From assembly GCF_025398035.1 (NCBI RefSeq), contig NZ_CP104558.1, forward strand, positions 558,001 to 622,000: a stretch of DNA of 64,000 bases, read 5' to 3'. This document shows positions 22,415 through 30,163 of the stretch, piece after piece. The stretch's first letter is position 1. Each line of letters begins with the position of its first letter. The notes beneath the pieces were generated by a model. The model was not told where the DNA came from and did no database searches. It worked only from the letters and a program-made list of their open reading frames with translations. Both the position numbers and the translations under genes were made by a program. Source of the stretch: Rossellomorea vietnamensis (lineage in GTDB: Bacteria > Bacillota > Bacilli > Bacillales > Bacillaceae_B).

Positions 22415-23931
22415 AGATTCACCTCCTGAGTCATATCCCGTAAAGGCTGTTTCAGTATTTTGCCTGTTGCATTACGCGGGAGTGCATGCAAGGATTCATA
22501 AAGTTTTGGAGTTTTATAACTTGCCAGTTTACCCTTCAGGAATTCATTACATACTGTGGAAAGTTCATTCGACGATAGCGAACTGACGACATACGCTTTA
22601 ACAGTTTCCCCCCACACAGGATGGGGGACTCCAACGACTGCCACCTCAGAAATAGCCGGATGCTCCACAAGCAGTTCTTCAATTTCTTTAGGATAAACGT
22701 TTACGCCACCGGAAATGATCATATCCTTCTTGCGGTCCACCACCCATATATATCCTTGTTCATCCACTCTGGCAAGATCTCCGGTTTTCAACCATCCATT
22801 GATAAAGGCTTCTTCCGTCTTCTCCGGATCTTTATAGTATCCTTTCATATTACCTTCTCCATATAGGAGAATTTCTCCCACCTCATTCGTGTCCACTGGC
22901 TCTCCCTCTTCGTTAACAATCATAATTTCTGTTCCGAGGGCCCCTCTCTTCCCGATACTCCCTCCTTTTTGGTGGTGTTCATCTGCTGCTAACAGGGTTC
23001 CGCTGGGTCCAGCTTCTGTCAGACCGTAAACACAATGGAGGAGGTCCGTCCCTAACCTTTCTTTTATATATGCAATTTCTGCTGGGGAGACAGGTGCTCC
23101 GCCATAGACCCAATATTTCATTGAAGTAAGATTATACGTTTGGATGTTAGGCAGTTTGGAAGTGAATAAGTAGGCGACCGGCGCACCGAAAAAGTGTGTG
23201 ATCTGTTCTTGCTCTACCTGCTTAAGTAGATCCTCAGGAGTAAAAGTCGGTGATAATACATGGGTGGTTCCTGCATAAGTACCTGCTATCAGGAATAGAT
23301 GAAGTGGTGCAGAATGACTGAGAGGCATCATATGGAGGATCCTGCTTTCGGGTTTCATCTCAAATTCCACACACATCATGATGGAAACCGTTAGAATACT
23401 CCGGTAAGTGAAGAGGACGCCTTTTGGTTGACCTGTCGTACCGGAAGTATAAAGGATGGTAGCATCATCCTCTTCACTCATTGTGCAGGCGATTTCTTCT
23501 TTACTCCCTTCATTCAACATGTCATCAAATGACTTCCAGGATCCTCGTGTCTTCCCTGTTTTAACACATAATAGCTGACCGGGATCAATGCTTTCTACGG
23601 TTTCCCAAACCCACTCATGTGCAAGGATGGCTCGGGCATCGCTGTGATGGACTATGAATGATAATTCATCAGAAGAAAGCTTTGCATTAACGGGGACTGT
23701 GATCGCCCCCAACCGCAGGACTGCGAAGTAGCTGATGACAAATTCCGCTGTGTTCGGCATGAACAGCAACACTTTATCCCCAACATTTATCCCCCGCATT
23801 TTTAAGCTATTGGCCAATTGATTGACTTTTTCATTCAACTCCCTGTAAGTCATCTCATCGCCCTCGGTAACAACCGCCTGCCGTGTTGGATATTTCCTGG
23901 AATTACGAGATAGTAATTCTGATATATTCAT
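22411..23931 (-). CDS. AMP-forming acyl-CoA ligase
   Basis: A 506-residue adenylate-forming enzyme that activates a carboxylate with ATP and CoA. It shows the P-loop 'TILYTSGTTGQPKGV' (near 158), 'YGLTEAGPSG' (near 300), 'GWLKTGDLARVDEQGYIWVV' (adenylate site), 'DRKKDMIISGGVNVYPKEIE' hinge and 'RNATGKILKQPLR' with the catalytic Lys near 492. Domain order and length fit medium- or long-chain fatty-acyl-CoA ligases. ATG at 23931 overlaps the MerR stop by four bases. Substrate chain length is not readable. A near-copy of the repeat arm occurs in frame at 23041-23053. Confidence 0.88.
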   Translation of the reverse strand: MNISELLSRNSRKYPTRQAVVTEGDEMTYRELNEKVNQLANSLKMRGINVGDKVLLFMPNTAEFVISYFAVLRLGAITVPVNAKLSSDELSFIVHHSDARAILAHEWVWETVESIDPGQLLCVKTGKTRGSWKSFDDMLNEGSKEEIACTMSEEDDATILYTSGTTGQPKGVLFTYRSILTVSIMMCVEFEMKPESRILHMMPLSHSAPLHLFLIAGTYAGTTHVLSPTFTPEDLLKQVEQEQITHFFGAPVAYLFTSKLPNIQTYNLTSMKYWVYGGAPVSPAEIAYIKERLGTDLLHCVYGLTEAGPSGTLLAADEHHQKGGSIGKRGALGTEIMIVNEEGEPVDTNEVGEILLYGEGNMKGYYKDPEKTEEAFINGWLKTGDLARVDEQGYIWVVDRKKDMIISGGVNVYPKEIEELLVEHPAISEVAVVGVPHPVWGETVKAYVVSSLSSNELSTVCNEFLKGKLASYKTPKLYESLHALPRNATGKILKQPLRDMTQEVNL

Positions 23932-24314
23932 TCTCTGTTCTCCCCTGACTCATTTAATTTTTTAAGAAAGTCATCCCTTAATTCTTCCATTTCAGCTCTC
24001 ATCGTTTCTAGTTCTTGAATGAAAGTGGTTATCTCCTCTATTTTCATGTTCCCATATTCGACTGTGCGCTCCAATTGCTTCCTTCCGCTTCGATCTTGAT
24101 CAAACAGGTGAATCATTTCCTTGATTTGCTCTAAAGTGAAGCCGAAGCGTTTTCCACGGACTATTAATTTAAGTCTGGTTACGTCACTCTTGGAGTAAAG
24201 TCTCCTACCTGAATCACTCCTTTCAGGATTTAGTAGTCGAAGTTCTTCATAATACCGGATAGTACGTGTCGTTACGTTGAACTCCTTTGCTAATTGAGAA
24301 ATGGTATAAGGCAT
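23928..24314 (-). CDS. MerR family regulator of the acyl-CoA operon
   Basis: A 128-residue MerR protein: helix-turn-helix 'YTISQLAKEFNVTTRTIRYYEELRLLNPERS', wing 'SGRRLYSKSDVTRLKLIVRGKRFGFTLEQI', then a coiled-coil helix (70-125). It resembles LiuR-type MerR regulators, which control branched-chain and fatty acid breakdown genes. A longer frame reaching 24353 would begin inside the predicted -10, so ATG 24312-24314 is used. It is the first gene of an overlapping three-gene operon and probably acts on the promoter at 24352. The ribosome-binding site (AAAGAG) is poor. Confidence 0.8.
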   Translation of the reverse strand: MPYTISQLAKEFNVTTRTIRYYEELRLLNPERSDSGRRLYSKSDVTRLKLIVRGKRFGFTLEQIKEMIHLFDQDRSGRKQLERTVEYGNMKIEEITTFIQELETMRAEMEELRDDFLKKLNESGENRE

Positions 24315-24351
24315 AATGATCAGCTCTTTGTTGGAAAATTTCGATACTTTC

Positions 24352-24382
24352 ATTTTATCATTGACGTTAACGTAAAGTTCAA
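24352..24382 (-). promoter_or_regulatory. MerR-type promoter/operator with 19 bp spacer
   Basis: Minus strand: TTGAAC (-35, 24377-24382) and TAAAAT (-10, 24352-24357) are separated by 19 bases, the overlong spacing typical of MerR-activated promoters. The spacer holds the near-palindrome TTTACGTTAACGTCAA (24361-24376), close to the TTTACGTAAACG-type box recalled for LiuR. Confidence 0.6.
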
Positions 24383-24437
24383 CCGATTTTTCAAAAATAA
24401 CTATTTTTTGGTCTCCTAAAAAATGAATAGCTTAGGC

Positions 24438-24464
24438 GTTTATTTTCATAAGAAAAGTGGGAAA
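24438..24464 (+). promoter_or_regulatory. candidate sigma-B promoter of the P450 gene
   Basis: GTTTAT at 24438-24443, a 15-base spacer, and GGGAAA at 24459-24464. This fits the general-stress consensus GTTTAA-N12/15-GGGWAW at eleven of twelve positions. The start point would be about 30 bases before the P450 start codon. Confidence 0.45.
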
Positions 24465-24502
24465 GTACAAAATAATTAAATAGAAGGGGATGTGAATACA
24501 TA

Positions 24503-25750
24503 ATGCCGGTTCAGGTACCGAAAGATAAAGGAATTGACCGTACATTGTCGATCTTTTTGGACGGCTATGAGTTTATTCAAAAACGTACTCAGAAGCATCA
24601 TCTAGATGTGTATGAAACAAAGGTTCTTGGTAAGAAGGTCGCTCTTCTTAGCGGTGAAGCAGGTGTGAAACTGTTCTATGATAATGAAAAGATGAAAAGG
24701 AACGGAGCGATGCCCCCTCACATACTGAACACACTCTTTGGGAAAGGCGGGGTCCAAACGTTAGATGGAAAGTCACATGAACACCGTAAACGTTTGTTTA
24801 TGTCATTGATGACACCCGAAGGACTCGAGGAATTGCAAAAATTGACGACTAGACAGTGGGATGCATATACACGTAAGTGGGAGAAAAAGAATAAAGTCAA
24901 CCTTTTCGAGGAATCCCTGGAGTTACTTACAAAGGTTGGATGTGAATGGGCGGGTATACCAATCGAAGAGAAAGCAGTACCAAAACGCTCCAAAGATTTA
25001 AACAGATTAATTGAAGGAGCATCAAAAATCGGCCCCCAGTATCTCGCAAGTCTCAGGGCAAGGAATCGATTGGAAAAATGGATTGAAAGCGTCATTCATA
25101 AGGTGCGTCAAGGGCAGCATGAAACCAGGAAAGGGTCTGCCCTAAACGAAATGGCTTTCCACCAAGACCTGAACGGGGACCTTCTTGATAAACAAGTGGC
25201 TGCAGTCGAATTAATAAATGTCATTCGCCCTCTTGTAGCCATATCACGTTATCTGGTGTTTGGCGCTGTTGCATTTGAAGAAAATCCGGAGTGGAAAGAA
25301 AAGATTCATTCTAATGACGAAGACCTCAGATGTTTCATTCAGGAAGTGCGTCGCTACTATCCCTTCTTCCCTTTTCTCGCTGCCCTGACAACCAAGGATT
25401 TCGAATGGCAGCAATATCATTTTAAACAAGGTCAAATGGTGATGCTTGATTTGTATGGTACAAATCATGATCCCCGGATCTGGGAGAACCCTGATCAGTT
25501 CGAACCCGGTCGGTTCAGAGACTACAAGGGCAGTATCTTTGAACTGGTACCACAAGGGGGTGGAGATTATGATACCGGTCATCGCTGTCCAGGTGAATGG
25601 CCGACCATAGAAGTCATGAAAGCCAGCTTCTCCTTCATGAGTAAGCACCTTACCTATCAGCTGCCGAAGCAGGATATGAGCTACAGTCTCCGGGAGATCC
25701 CAACACTTCCGAAAAGTGGATTTGTGATGAAGAAGGTATGCAATAAATAA
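24503..25750 (+). CDS. cypC: fatty-acid peroxygenase, cytochrome P450 CYP152 family
   Basis: A 415-residue P450 of the CYP152 type, which uses hydrogen peroxide directly to hydroxylate or decarboxylate fatty acids. The heme-ligand loop 'PQGGGDYDTGHRCPGEW' places the Cys at 362. The carboxylate-binding Arg that replaces the usual acid-alcohol pair is Arg242 in 'NVIRPLVAISR', the same position as in B. subtilis P450-BSbeta. The ExxR motif is in 'FIQEVRRYYP'. Start ATG at 24503; AAGGGG is about 13 bases away, farther than ideal. It is divergent from the fatty-acyl-CoA ligase operon, which suits a fatty-acid role. Confidence 0.92.
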   Translation: MPVQVPKDKGIDRTLSIFLDGYEFIQKRTQKHHLDVYETKVLGKKVALLSGEAGVKLFYDNEKMKRNGAMPPHILNTLFGKGGVQTLDGKSHEHRKRLFMSLMTPEGLEELQKLTTRQWDAYTRKWEKKNKVNLFEESLELLTKVGCEWAGIPIEEKAVPKRSKDLNRLIEGASKIGPQYLASLRARNRLEKWIESVIHKVRQGQHETRKGSALNEMAFHQDLNGDLLDKQVAAVELINVIRPLVAISRYLVFGAVAFEENPEWKEKIHSNDEDLRCFIQEVRRYYPFFPFLAALTTKDFEWQQYHFKQGQMVMLDLYGTNHDPRIWENPDQFEPGRFRDYKGSIFELVPQGGGDYDTGHRCPGEWPTIEVMKASFSFMSKHLTYQLPKQDMSYSLREIPTLPKSGFVMKKVCNK

Positions 25751-25777
25751 CTTTGTTGCGTTGGCACTCTGCAATAC

Positions 25778-25820
25778 CAAACAGCGAGAGGCGGGGTATC
25801 ATCCCGCCTCTCGCTGTTTG
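25778..25820. terminator. perfect 18 bp hairpin between convergent genes
   Basis: CAAACAGCGAGAGGCGGG and its exact complement at 25803-25820 with a seven-base loop. No long T-run follows, so it may end transcription inefficiently in both directions or stabilise mRNA 3' ends. Confidence 0.7.
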
Positions 25821-25837
25821 ATACAGAATATTTCAGT

Positions 25838-26386
25838 CTACATAAATGATTTGGTATAGATGATGGGTGCATCCATACAATCCTCTGAATCATCCAACAA
25901 TTCAATAATGGCTACACCATTTATCTCCGCTTCAATCGTGTCTCCCCTTCCTAAACAGTGCTCGAATCCCTCGGCTAACTTTTCAGGGGAAAGTTTATTG
26001 GCCAATGTGCAGTGTGGAATCCAATTGCCTGGAAGATAAAGTGGATTGGCGTTTAGATTAAAAGAATGAAAATGATTGTAATGAGATGTGTGAAAGTCCA
26101 GAAGTTCCCTCGTAACGGTCGGGGAAAGAAAAAGAGTGCCGAAGTTCAAAAAAGATCCTACTGTATTGAATGTGATACGTAAGGGTGCGGTATGTTCATA
26201 AAAAGTTTCTAAAGATTCTATGTATGCCTCTTTGTCTAATTCCGTGTAACTGCCTAAAGTAATATGAGGACGGGCATCATTGATCTCTTCTTTATAATAA
26301 GAAATGTTCTTAACCGCTAGTTCTTTCCAAATCCCTTCAATCAGCTCTTCTGTTTGATCATCGAATAGAGCGATGACCCAATACAT
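25838..26386 (-). CDS. 2'-5' RNA ligase family (2H phosphoesterase)
   Basis: A 182-residue protein of the 2H phosphoesterase superfamily. Both signature motifs are seen: HxTx in 'ARPHITLGSY' (near residue 45) and HxT in 'WIPHCTLANKL' (near 130), giving the two catalytic His. Such enzymes cut cyclic phosphodiesters in RNA or nucleotides; bacterial ones are often called 2'-5' RNA ligase or YjcG-like. The ATG at 26384-26386 is seven bases after AGGTGG and is preferred to the TTG two codons earlier. It appears to be a single gene. Confidence 0.82.
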   Translation of the reverse strand: MYWVIALFDDQTEELIEGIWKELAVKNISYYKEEINDARPHITLGSYTELDKEAYIESLETFYEHTAPLRITFNTVGSFLNFGTLFLSPTVTRELLDFHTSHYNHFHSFNLNANPLYLPGNWIPHCTLANKLSPEKLAEGFEHCLGRGDTIEAEINGVAIIELLDDSEDCMDAPIIYTKSFM

Positions 26387-26535
26387 AGGCAAACCACCTT
26401 TCTTAATATACGGAATGGAAAATATCCCTTATGTTTATACTCTAACAAAGTCTCCCAAAAGATAAACCTGATGTAAACGCTTAATGACCACCCGCATGAA
26501 TAGTTTGTATATATCCTAAAATATAATAAAAATCT

Positions 26536-26610
26536 TTGACAACGGTAAGAAAATGAGGTAAATTACCTTATGGACGAACATTTATAAAATAAACAAACTT
26601 TAATATTCGT
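26536..26610 (+). promoter_or_regulatory. guaC promoter with two inverted PurR boxes
   Basis: TTGACA (26536-26541), 17-base spacer, TAAATT (26559-26564). ACGAACATT at 26574-26582 and, inverted, AATATTCGT at 26602-26610 form a pair of PurBox cores near the start point. In B. subtilis guaC (yumD) belongs to the PurR regulon. Confidence 0.65.
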
Positions 26611-26626
26611 GTTTAGGGGTGTAATG

Positions 26627-27610
26627 ATGGAAAATGTATTTGATTACGAAGATATTCAATTGATTCCTGCAAAATGTGTGGTTAACAGCCGTTCTGAATG
26701 TGATACGAGTGTAACACTGGGTGGACATACGTTTAAACTGCCAGTAGTCCCAGCCAATATGCAAACCATTATTGATGAAAAAATCGCTGTCTATTTAGCT
26801 GAAAATAATTATTTCTATATTATGCATCGTTTTAATCCTGAAGAGCGTGTGTCATTCATTAAAGATATGAAGTCACGTGGATTGATTTCTTCTATTTCAG
26901 TAGGTGTAAAGGAAGAAGAATACCTCTTTGTCGAGCAGCTTGCTGAAGAAAAGCTTGTCCCTGAATTCATTACAATCGATATTGCACACGGTCATTCCAA
27001 TGCCGTCATCAATATGATTCAACATATTAAAAAGCATGTACCTGAAAGCTTTGTGATTGCCGGGAATGTTGGTACCCCGGAGGCCGTAAGAGAATTAGAA
27101 CATGCCGGGGCCGATGCTACCAAGGTTGGAATCGGACCGGGTAAGGTTTGTATTACAAAGATCAAAACAGGCTTTGGTACAGGTGGATGGCAGCTGGCTG
27201 CACTGAGATGGTGCGCTAAAGCGGCTACTAAACCCATCATCGCTGATGGAGGCATCCGTACCCATGGTGATGTTGCAAAATCCATCCGCTTTGGTGCCAC
27301 TATGGTGATGATCGGATCCCTATTTGCCGGTCATGAAGAATCGCCTGGAGAAACGATTGAAAAAGACGGTAAACTATTCAAAGAATATTTTGGATCAGCG
27401 TCGGAATTTCAAAAGGGTGAAAAGAAAAATGTTGAAGGCAAGAAAATGTATGTTGAACATAAAGGTTCATTAGAACACACCCTGATTGAAATGGAACAAG
27501 ACCTTCAATCCTCCATCTCCTATGCAGGCGGAACAAAACTTGAATCCATCCGTACAGTAGATTACGTTGTGGTTAAAAATTCGATCTTTAATGGGGATAA
27601 AGTTTATTAA
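26627..27610 (+). CDS. guaC: GMP reductase
   Basis: A 327-residue enzyme converting GMP to IMP with NADPH, returning guanine nucleotides to the shared purine pool. It follows B. subtilis GuaC closely: '[13 protein letters not shown]', '[12 protein letters not shown]', '[22 protein letters not shown]'-type active loop with the catalytic Cys in 'GKVCITK', then '[18 protein letters not shown]' and '[17 protein letters not shown]'. Two adjacent ATGs occur; the second (26627) is five bases after AGGGGTG and matches the known N-terminus MENVFDYED. Monocistronic with its own promoter, PurR boxes and terminator. Confidence 0.95.
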   Translation: MENVFDYEDIQLIPAKCVVNSRSECDTSVTLGGHTFKLPVVPANMQTIIDEKIAVYLAENNYFYIMHRFNPEERVSFIKDMKSRGLISSISVGVKEEEYLFVEQLAEEKLVPEFITIDIAHGHSNAVINMIQHIKKHVPESFVIAGNVGTPEAVRELEHAGADATKVGIGPGKVCITKIKTGFGTGGWQLAALRWCAKAATKPIIADGGIRTHGDVAKSIRFGATMVMIGSLFAGHEESPGETIEKDGKLFKEYFGSASEFQKGEKKNVEGKKMYVEHKGSLEHTLIEMEQDLQSSISYAGGTKLESIRTVDYVVVKNSIFNGDKVY

Positions 27611-27623
27611 TCTTTAAAAGATA

Positions 27624-27655
27624 AAAGGTGGGCAATGATTGCTCACCTTTTTTTG
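27624..27655 (+). terminator. guaC terminator
   Basis: Stem AAGGTGGGCAA / TTGCTCACCTT with one mismatch, then seven Ts. Confidence 0.88.
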
Positions 27656-27661
27656 GTTATA

Positions 27662-28216
27662 TTACAGTGAATTCGTAGGAGAAACAGTCTTTTCTTCCGT
27701 AACCATATTCGCATGGGGAATACGAATGGGTAACTCTTCAAGTAATTTTTGTGGCTCCTTTAAATTGCCTATTACAATATTGTATTGGGGATATCCCATT
27801 TTCACATTCATCCTGGACATACGTTTTAGCTTATCAGGCATCTTGTCGCGGTATTCCTCTTCATCGAAGAGAACGATCCCAATAAAAGAATTCCGGTAGA
27901 TTTCGTAAGGAATATAGCTTTCAATATCCTCCCAGCGAATGTGAACGGGTTCATCAGGCAACACGTATAATACCAGATACTCCTTAGTCATACTTACATG
28001 AGGTACATCAACAGAGAGCTTCTTAAAGATCTGAATCAAACAGAAAAGAAAGAACACTCCTCCCAACGCAACAATCCCCCCTATCAAATAGTTCACATCA
28101 ATAAAGAAAAACTCATACGTTAAATACAAACACAATAGCACAAACAACACACATCCAACCGCAATCAAACTCAACTTCTTCTTAGATTCATAAAAATCAA
28201 TAACCTTCTCCTCCAT
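27662..28216 (-). CDS. STM3941-like membrane protein
   Basis: A 184-residue protein with two membrane helices near the N-terminus (about 17-35 and 43-65) and a soluble C-terminal domain with 'HIRWEDIESYIPYEIYRNSFIGIVLFDEEEY'. The layout (short 'VIDFYESKKKLSL' start, two helices, then a beta-rich domain with WEDI) recalls the STM3941 family of unknown function. The open frame extends through a repeat element to 28468, but the ATG at 28214-28216 with GGAAGGGG upstream is the likely start. Confidence 0.65.
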   Translation of the reverse strand: MEEKVIDFYESKKKLSLIAVGCVLFVLLCLYLTYEFFFIDVNYLIGGIVALGGVFFLFCLIQIFKKLSVDVPHVSMTKEYLVLYVLPDEPVHIRWEDIESYIPYEIYRNSFIGIVLFDEEEYRDKMPDKLKRMSRMNVKMGYPQYNIVIGNLKEPQKLLEELPIRIPHANMVTEEKTVSPTNSL

Positions 28217-28283
28217 GACCAATCCCCTTCCATAAATATACATATCCAATCTCCTATACCCGAAAAAATAATACTTAAACCTT

Positions 28284-28346
28284 GAGGGACGGACCTCAAA
28301 GAGGATAGATGAAATCTTTCCTACTATCTTTCGAGGTCCGTCCCTC
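28284..28346. repeat. palindromic repeat, short class, copy S3
   Basis: A 63 bp element with GAGGGACGGACCTC arms; beyond the arms AAAGA and TCTTT pair in slipped register. It lies between two divergent starts, directly before a -10 box (TATAAT at 28379). Confidence 0.9.
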
Positions 28347-28418
28347 TGGATTTTTATAGACACCAAAAAAAATATGGCTATAATTAAGTGTAATATGATC
28401 TTGGGAGGTGAAGGACCA

Positions 28419-28745
28419 ATGGCGAGACTAATGTTAAAGGTGGTTTTGTGTATGGCATTTATGACCAATCCGATTCAACAACAGTCACATCAATCCATAT
28501 TATCAAGCTTTGATGATGAGCCTACCATTTCGGATCACCTGTTTCTAGCAGATGAAGCCATGATTCTCGACACGACCCCTTCTCTCGTCCATAAACAAGA
28601 TGATATTCCTCTTAATAAAATGACCATTCCCCCTGACACGGACTTCGGCATGAAGGCTTTCGAACAACGTCCATTTTGCTTTGAAGTTCTTCCCGATTCG
28701 TTGGGTTTTCTAGAAGTGGTCAGGTCCCATTCAAATTACCTCTGA
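28419..28745 (+). CDS. 108-residue protein of unknown function
   Basis: The N-terminus 'MARLMLKVVLCMAFMTNPIQQ' looks like a short signal peptide or weak anchor; the rest is acidic and Pro/Asp-rich ('IPLNKMTIPPDTDFGMKAFEQRPF') without a known domain. A longer frame starts at 28374, but GGAGGTG lies ten bases before the ATG at 28419 and selects it. A TATAAT -10 at 28379-28384 gives it its own promoter just beyond repeat S3. Not recognised; no partner nearby. Confidence 0.55.
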   Translation: MARLMLKVVLCMAFMTNPIQQQSHQSILSSFDDEPTISDHLFLADEAMILDTTPSLVHKQDDIPLNKMTIPPDTDFGMKAFEQRPFCFEVLPDSLGFLEVVRSHSNYL

Positions 28746-28898
28746 ACCTTACATTCCTTTTTCATCATTGTTAATAAGCTTGTTTCTGACAGAAAAGAGA
28801 TTATTTGTCATGCATTTTACTAATATAAATTGAAGATATTCGACTGGAGATAGATGAATGTTAAATTATACGACTTTCAATAAAGCGGGGAATATACG

Positions 28899-29099
28899 AT
28901 GAATCTGGGATTCGGTGAAATAGCGATTATACTGTTTGTTGCGCTTTTATTCTTTGGACCAAGCAAACTGCCAGAGCTGGGAAAAGCCGCCGGTGCTACC
29001 CTCAAAGAATTCAAAAAGGCTGTAAGTGGAATAATGGAAGACGAAGAACAACAAAATCAGTCGCCTTCAAATCAGGAAGACAAGAACAATAATATGTAA
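28899..29099 (+). CDS. tatA: twin-arginine translocase subunit TatA
   Basis: A 66-residue TatA-type protein: a short outside start 'MNLGFGEIAIILFVALLFF' membrane helix, the FGPSKLPELG hinge, then the amphipathic helix 'KAAGATLKEFKKAVSGI' and an acidic/polar tail. TatA oligomers form the pore of the Tat protein export system. No tatC gene is near, so it is an orphan copy that must use TatC encoded elsewhere. The ribosome-binding site (GCGGGG) is modest. It ends seven bases before repeat S4. Confidence 0.88.
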   Translation: MNLGFGEIAIILFVALLFFGPSKLPELGKAAGATLKEFKKAVSGIMEDEEQQNQSPSNQEDKNNNM

Positions 29100-29106
29100 C
29101 CATTAC

Positions 29107-29171
29107 AAGGGACGGACCTCTAGGAGTGATGATTCTTTCGTCATTATTATTCTCTAAGAGGTCCGTCCCTC
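29107..29171. repeat. palindromic repeat, short class, copy S4
   Basis: A 65 bp element; the left end has one base different (AAGGG for GAGGG). It fills the gap between the convergent tatA and methyltransferase genes, seven bases after the tatA stop and 15 from the methyltransferase stop. No other terminator is visible for either gene, so it may act as one. Confidence 0.88.
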
Positions 29172-29186
29172 TTTTATTCCATTCCG

Positions 29187-29987
29187 CTATTTTTTCTCTG
29201 CAATGATTGTGAATAAACCAGGGATGTTATCTTCAATTCCTATAGGTGCTTTGGCTGGGAACGCCCATCTTATCCCGGCTTCCTCTTCTAATTGAGTAAT
29301 GGTTAAGCCGGTAGTGCCGACTGCTGTGATGATATCACCAAGTGTCCACCTGCGAATTCTATTCTTGGCTGATTGGTGCAGGGAATCGGTCTTCAATAGT
29401 TTCCGGAAAGCTACATCCACTTCCTTTTCACCACTTTCAAAATAATCGCCTGCTGCCACCATTTTCGTCCCCTCAAGCGTCAATAGCTTGGTAAGCATCG
29501 GATGGAAATCCCTTAAGATGAGAGTTCCGCCTTTCTTAAGCATGTTAATGACGATCGTAAAAACAGGCACTAAATCCACAAAGTAGTGTAGAACGCCAAC
29601 TTCCAAAATGACAAAATCATAATCTGCTTCTTTCTCTTCAGAGGGGATTTCTAATAAATCAGAAACGATATAACGAATATCGACACCAGCGGCTTCTGCC
29701 AATTCCATGGCGTACTTGCTATTTTCCTTCGAAATATCCACCACAGTAACCTCTGCGCCCAATAAAGCAAAGGACACTGCTTTATTACCCTTTGATCCTA
29801 GTAGATTGGCAATTCTTTTTCCTCTGATATCTCCCATATGGTTTAGATATTTCATTACTTTCTGTTGTGGATTTTTCATAAGTGTAAGAGCATAATCCTT
29901 TGGCGATCCATGACGATTCACCCACGCCTGATAAGCACCATCATTCCATCCTGTCCTATTAATCCTGCTAAGCTCACTTTGTCTCAA
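29187..29987 (-). CDS. class I SAM-dependent methyltransferase
   Basis: A 266-residue methyltransferase. The Rossmann motifs are visible: motif I 'RIANLLGSKGNKAVSFALLGAEVTVVDIS' with the acidic Asp ending strand 2, 'DIRYIVSDLLEI' (motif III region), 'YDFVILEVGVLHYF' (motif IV) and 'LKKGGTLILRDFHPML'. The first 45 residues, with 'NRTGWNDGAYQAWVNRHG', form a cap seen in a Bacillus family of small-molecule methyltransferases. Start is TTG at 29987 after GGAGGTGACGG. Substrate unknown. It lies between repeats S4 and L4. Confidence 0.8.
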   Translation of the reverse strand: MRQSELSRINRTGWNDGAYQAWVNRHGSPKDYALTLMKNPQQKVMKYLNHMGDIRGKRIANLLGSKGNKAVSFALLGAEVTVVDISKENSKYAMELAEAAGVDIRYIVSDLLEIPSEEKEADYDFVILEVGVLHYFVDLVPVFTIVINMLKKGGTLILRDFHPMLTKLLTLEGTKMVAAGDYFESGEKEVDVAFRKLLKTDSLHQSAKNRIRRWTLGDIITAVGTTGLTITQLEEEAGIRWAFPAKAPIGIEDNIPGLFTIIAEKK

Positions 29988-30014
29988 TATGCCGTCACCT
30001 CCAGAAAAACTTTA

Positions 30015-30113
30015 GAGGGCCGGACCTCCAATAACTCTCCACTTTACCTCCCCGATCCCTTTGTAATCAGGGGCTCCGCAGGAAAAGAAACACATTTTGG
30101 AGGTCCGTCCCTC
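30015..30113. repeat. palindromic repeat, long class, copy L4
   Basis: A 99 bp element with GAGGGCCGGACCTCCAA arms, one base off the consensus in the left arm. It lies 28 bases before the methyltransferase start and 13 beyond the terminator of the GNAT fusion gene. Confidence 0.87.
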
Positions 30114-30125
30114 CCCTCTAAAAAA

Positions 30126-30158
30126 CACGAACCTGCCTGCACTGCAGGCAAGTTCGTG
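30126..30158 (-). terminator. terminator of the GNAT fusion gene
   Basis: Stem CACGAACTTGCCTGC / GCAGGCAGGTTCGTG on the minus strand with one mismatch and a three-base loop, followed by six Ts. Confidence 0.88.
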
Positions 30159-30163
30159 CTGAA

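Noticed and set aside
27662-28468. 268-residue reading of the STM3941-like gene
   Set aside because: The extra 84 codons read through a repeat element and have no start signal; a good ribosome-binding site selects 28216.
1189-30113. Repeated GGGACGGACC words as a CRISPR array
   Set aside because: The copies are palindromic, kilobases apart and in gaps between genes, with no regular spacers or cas genes.
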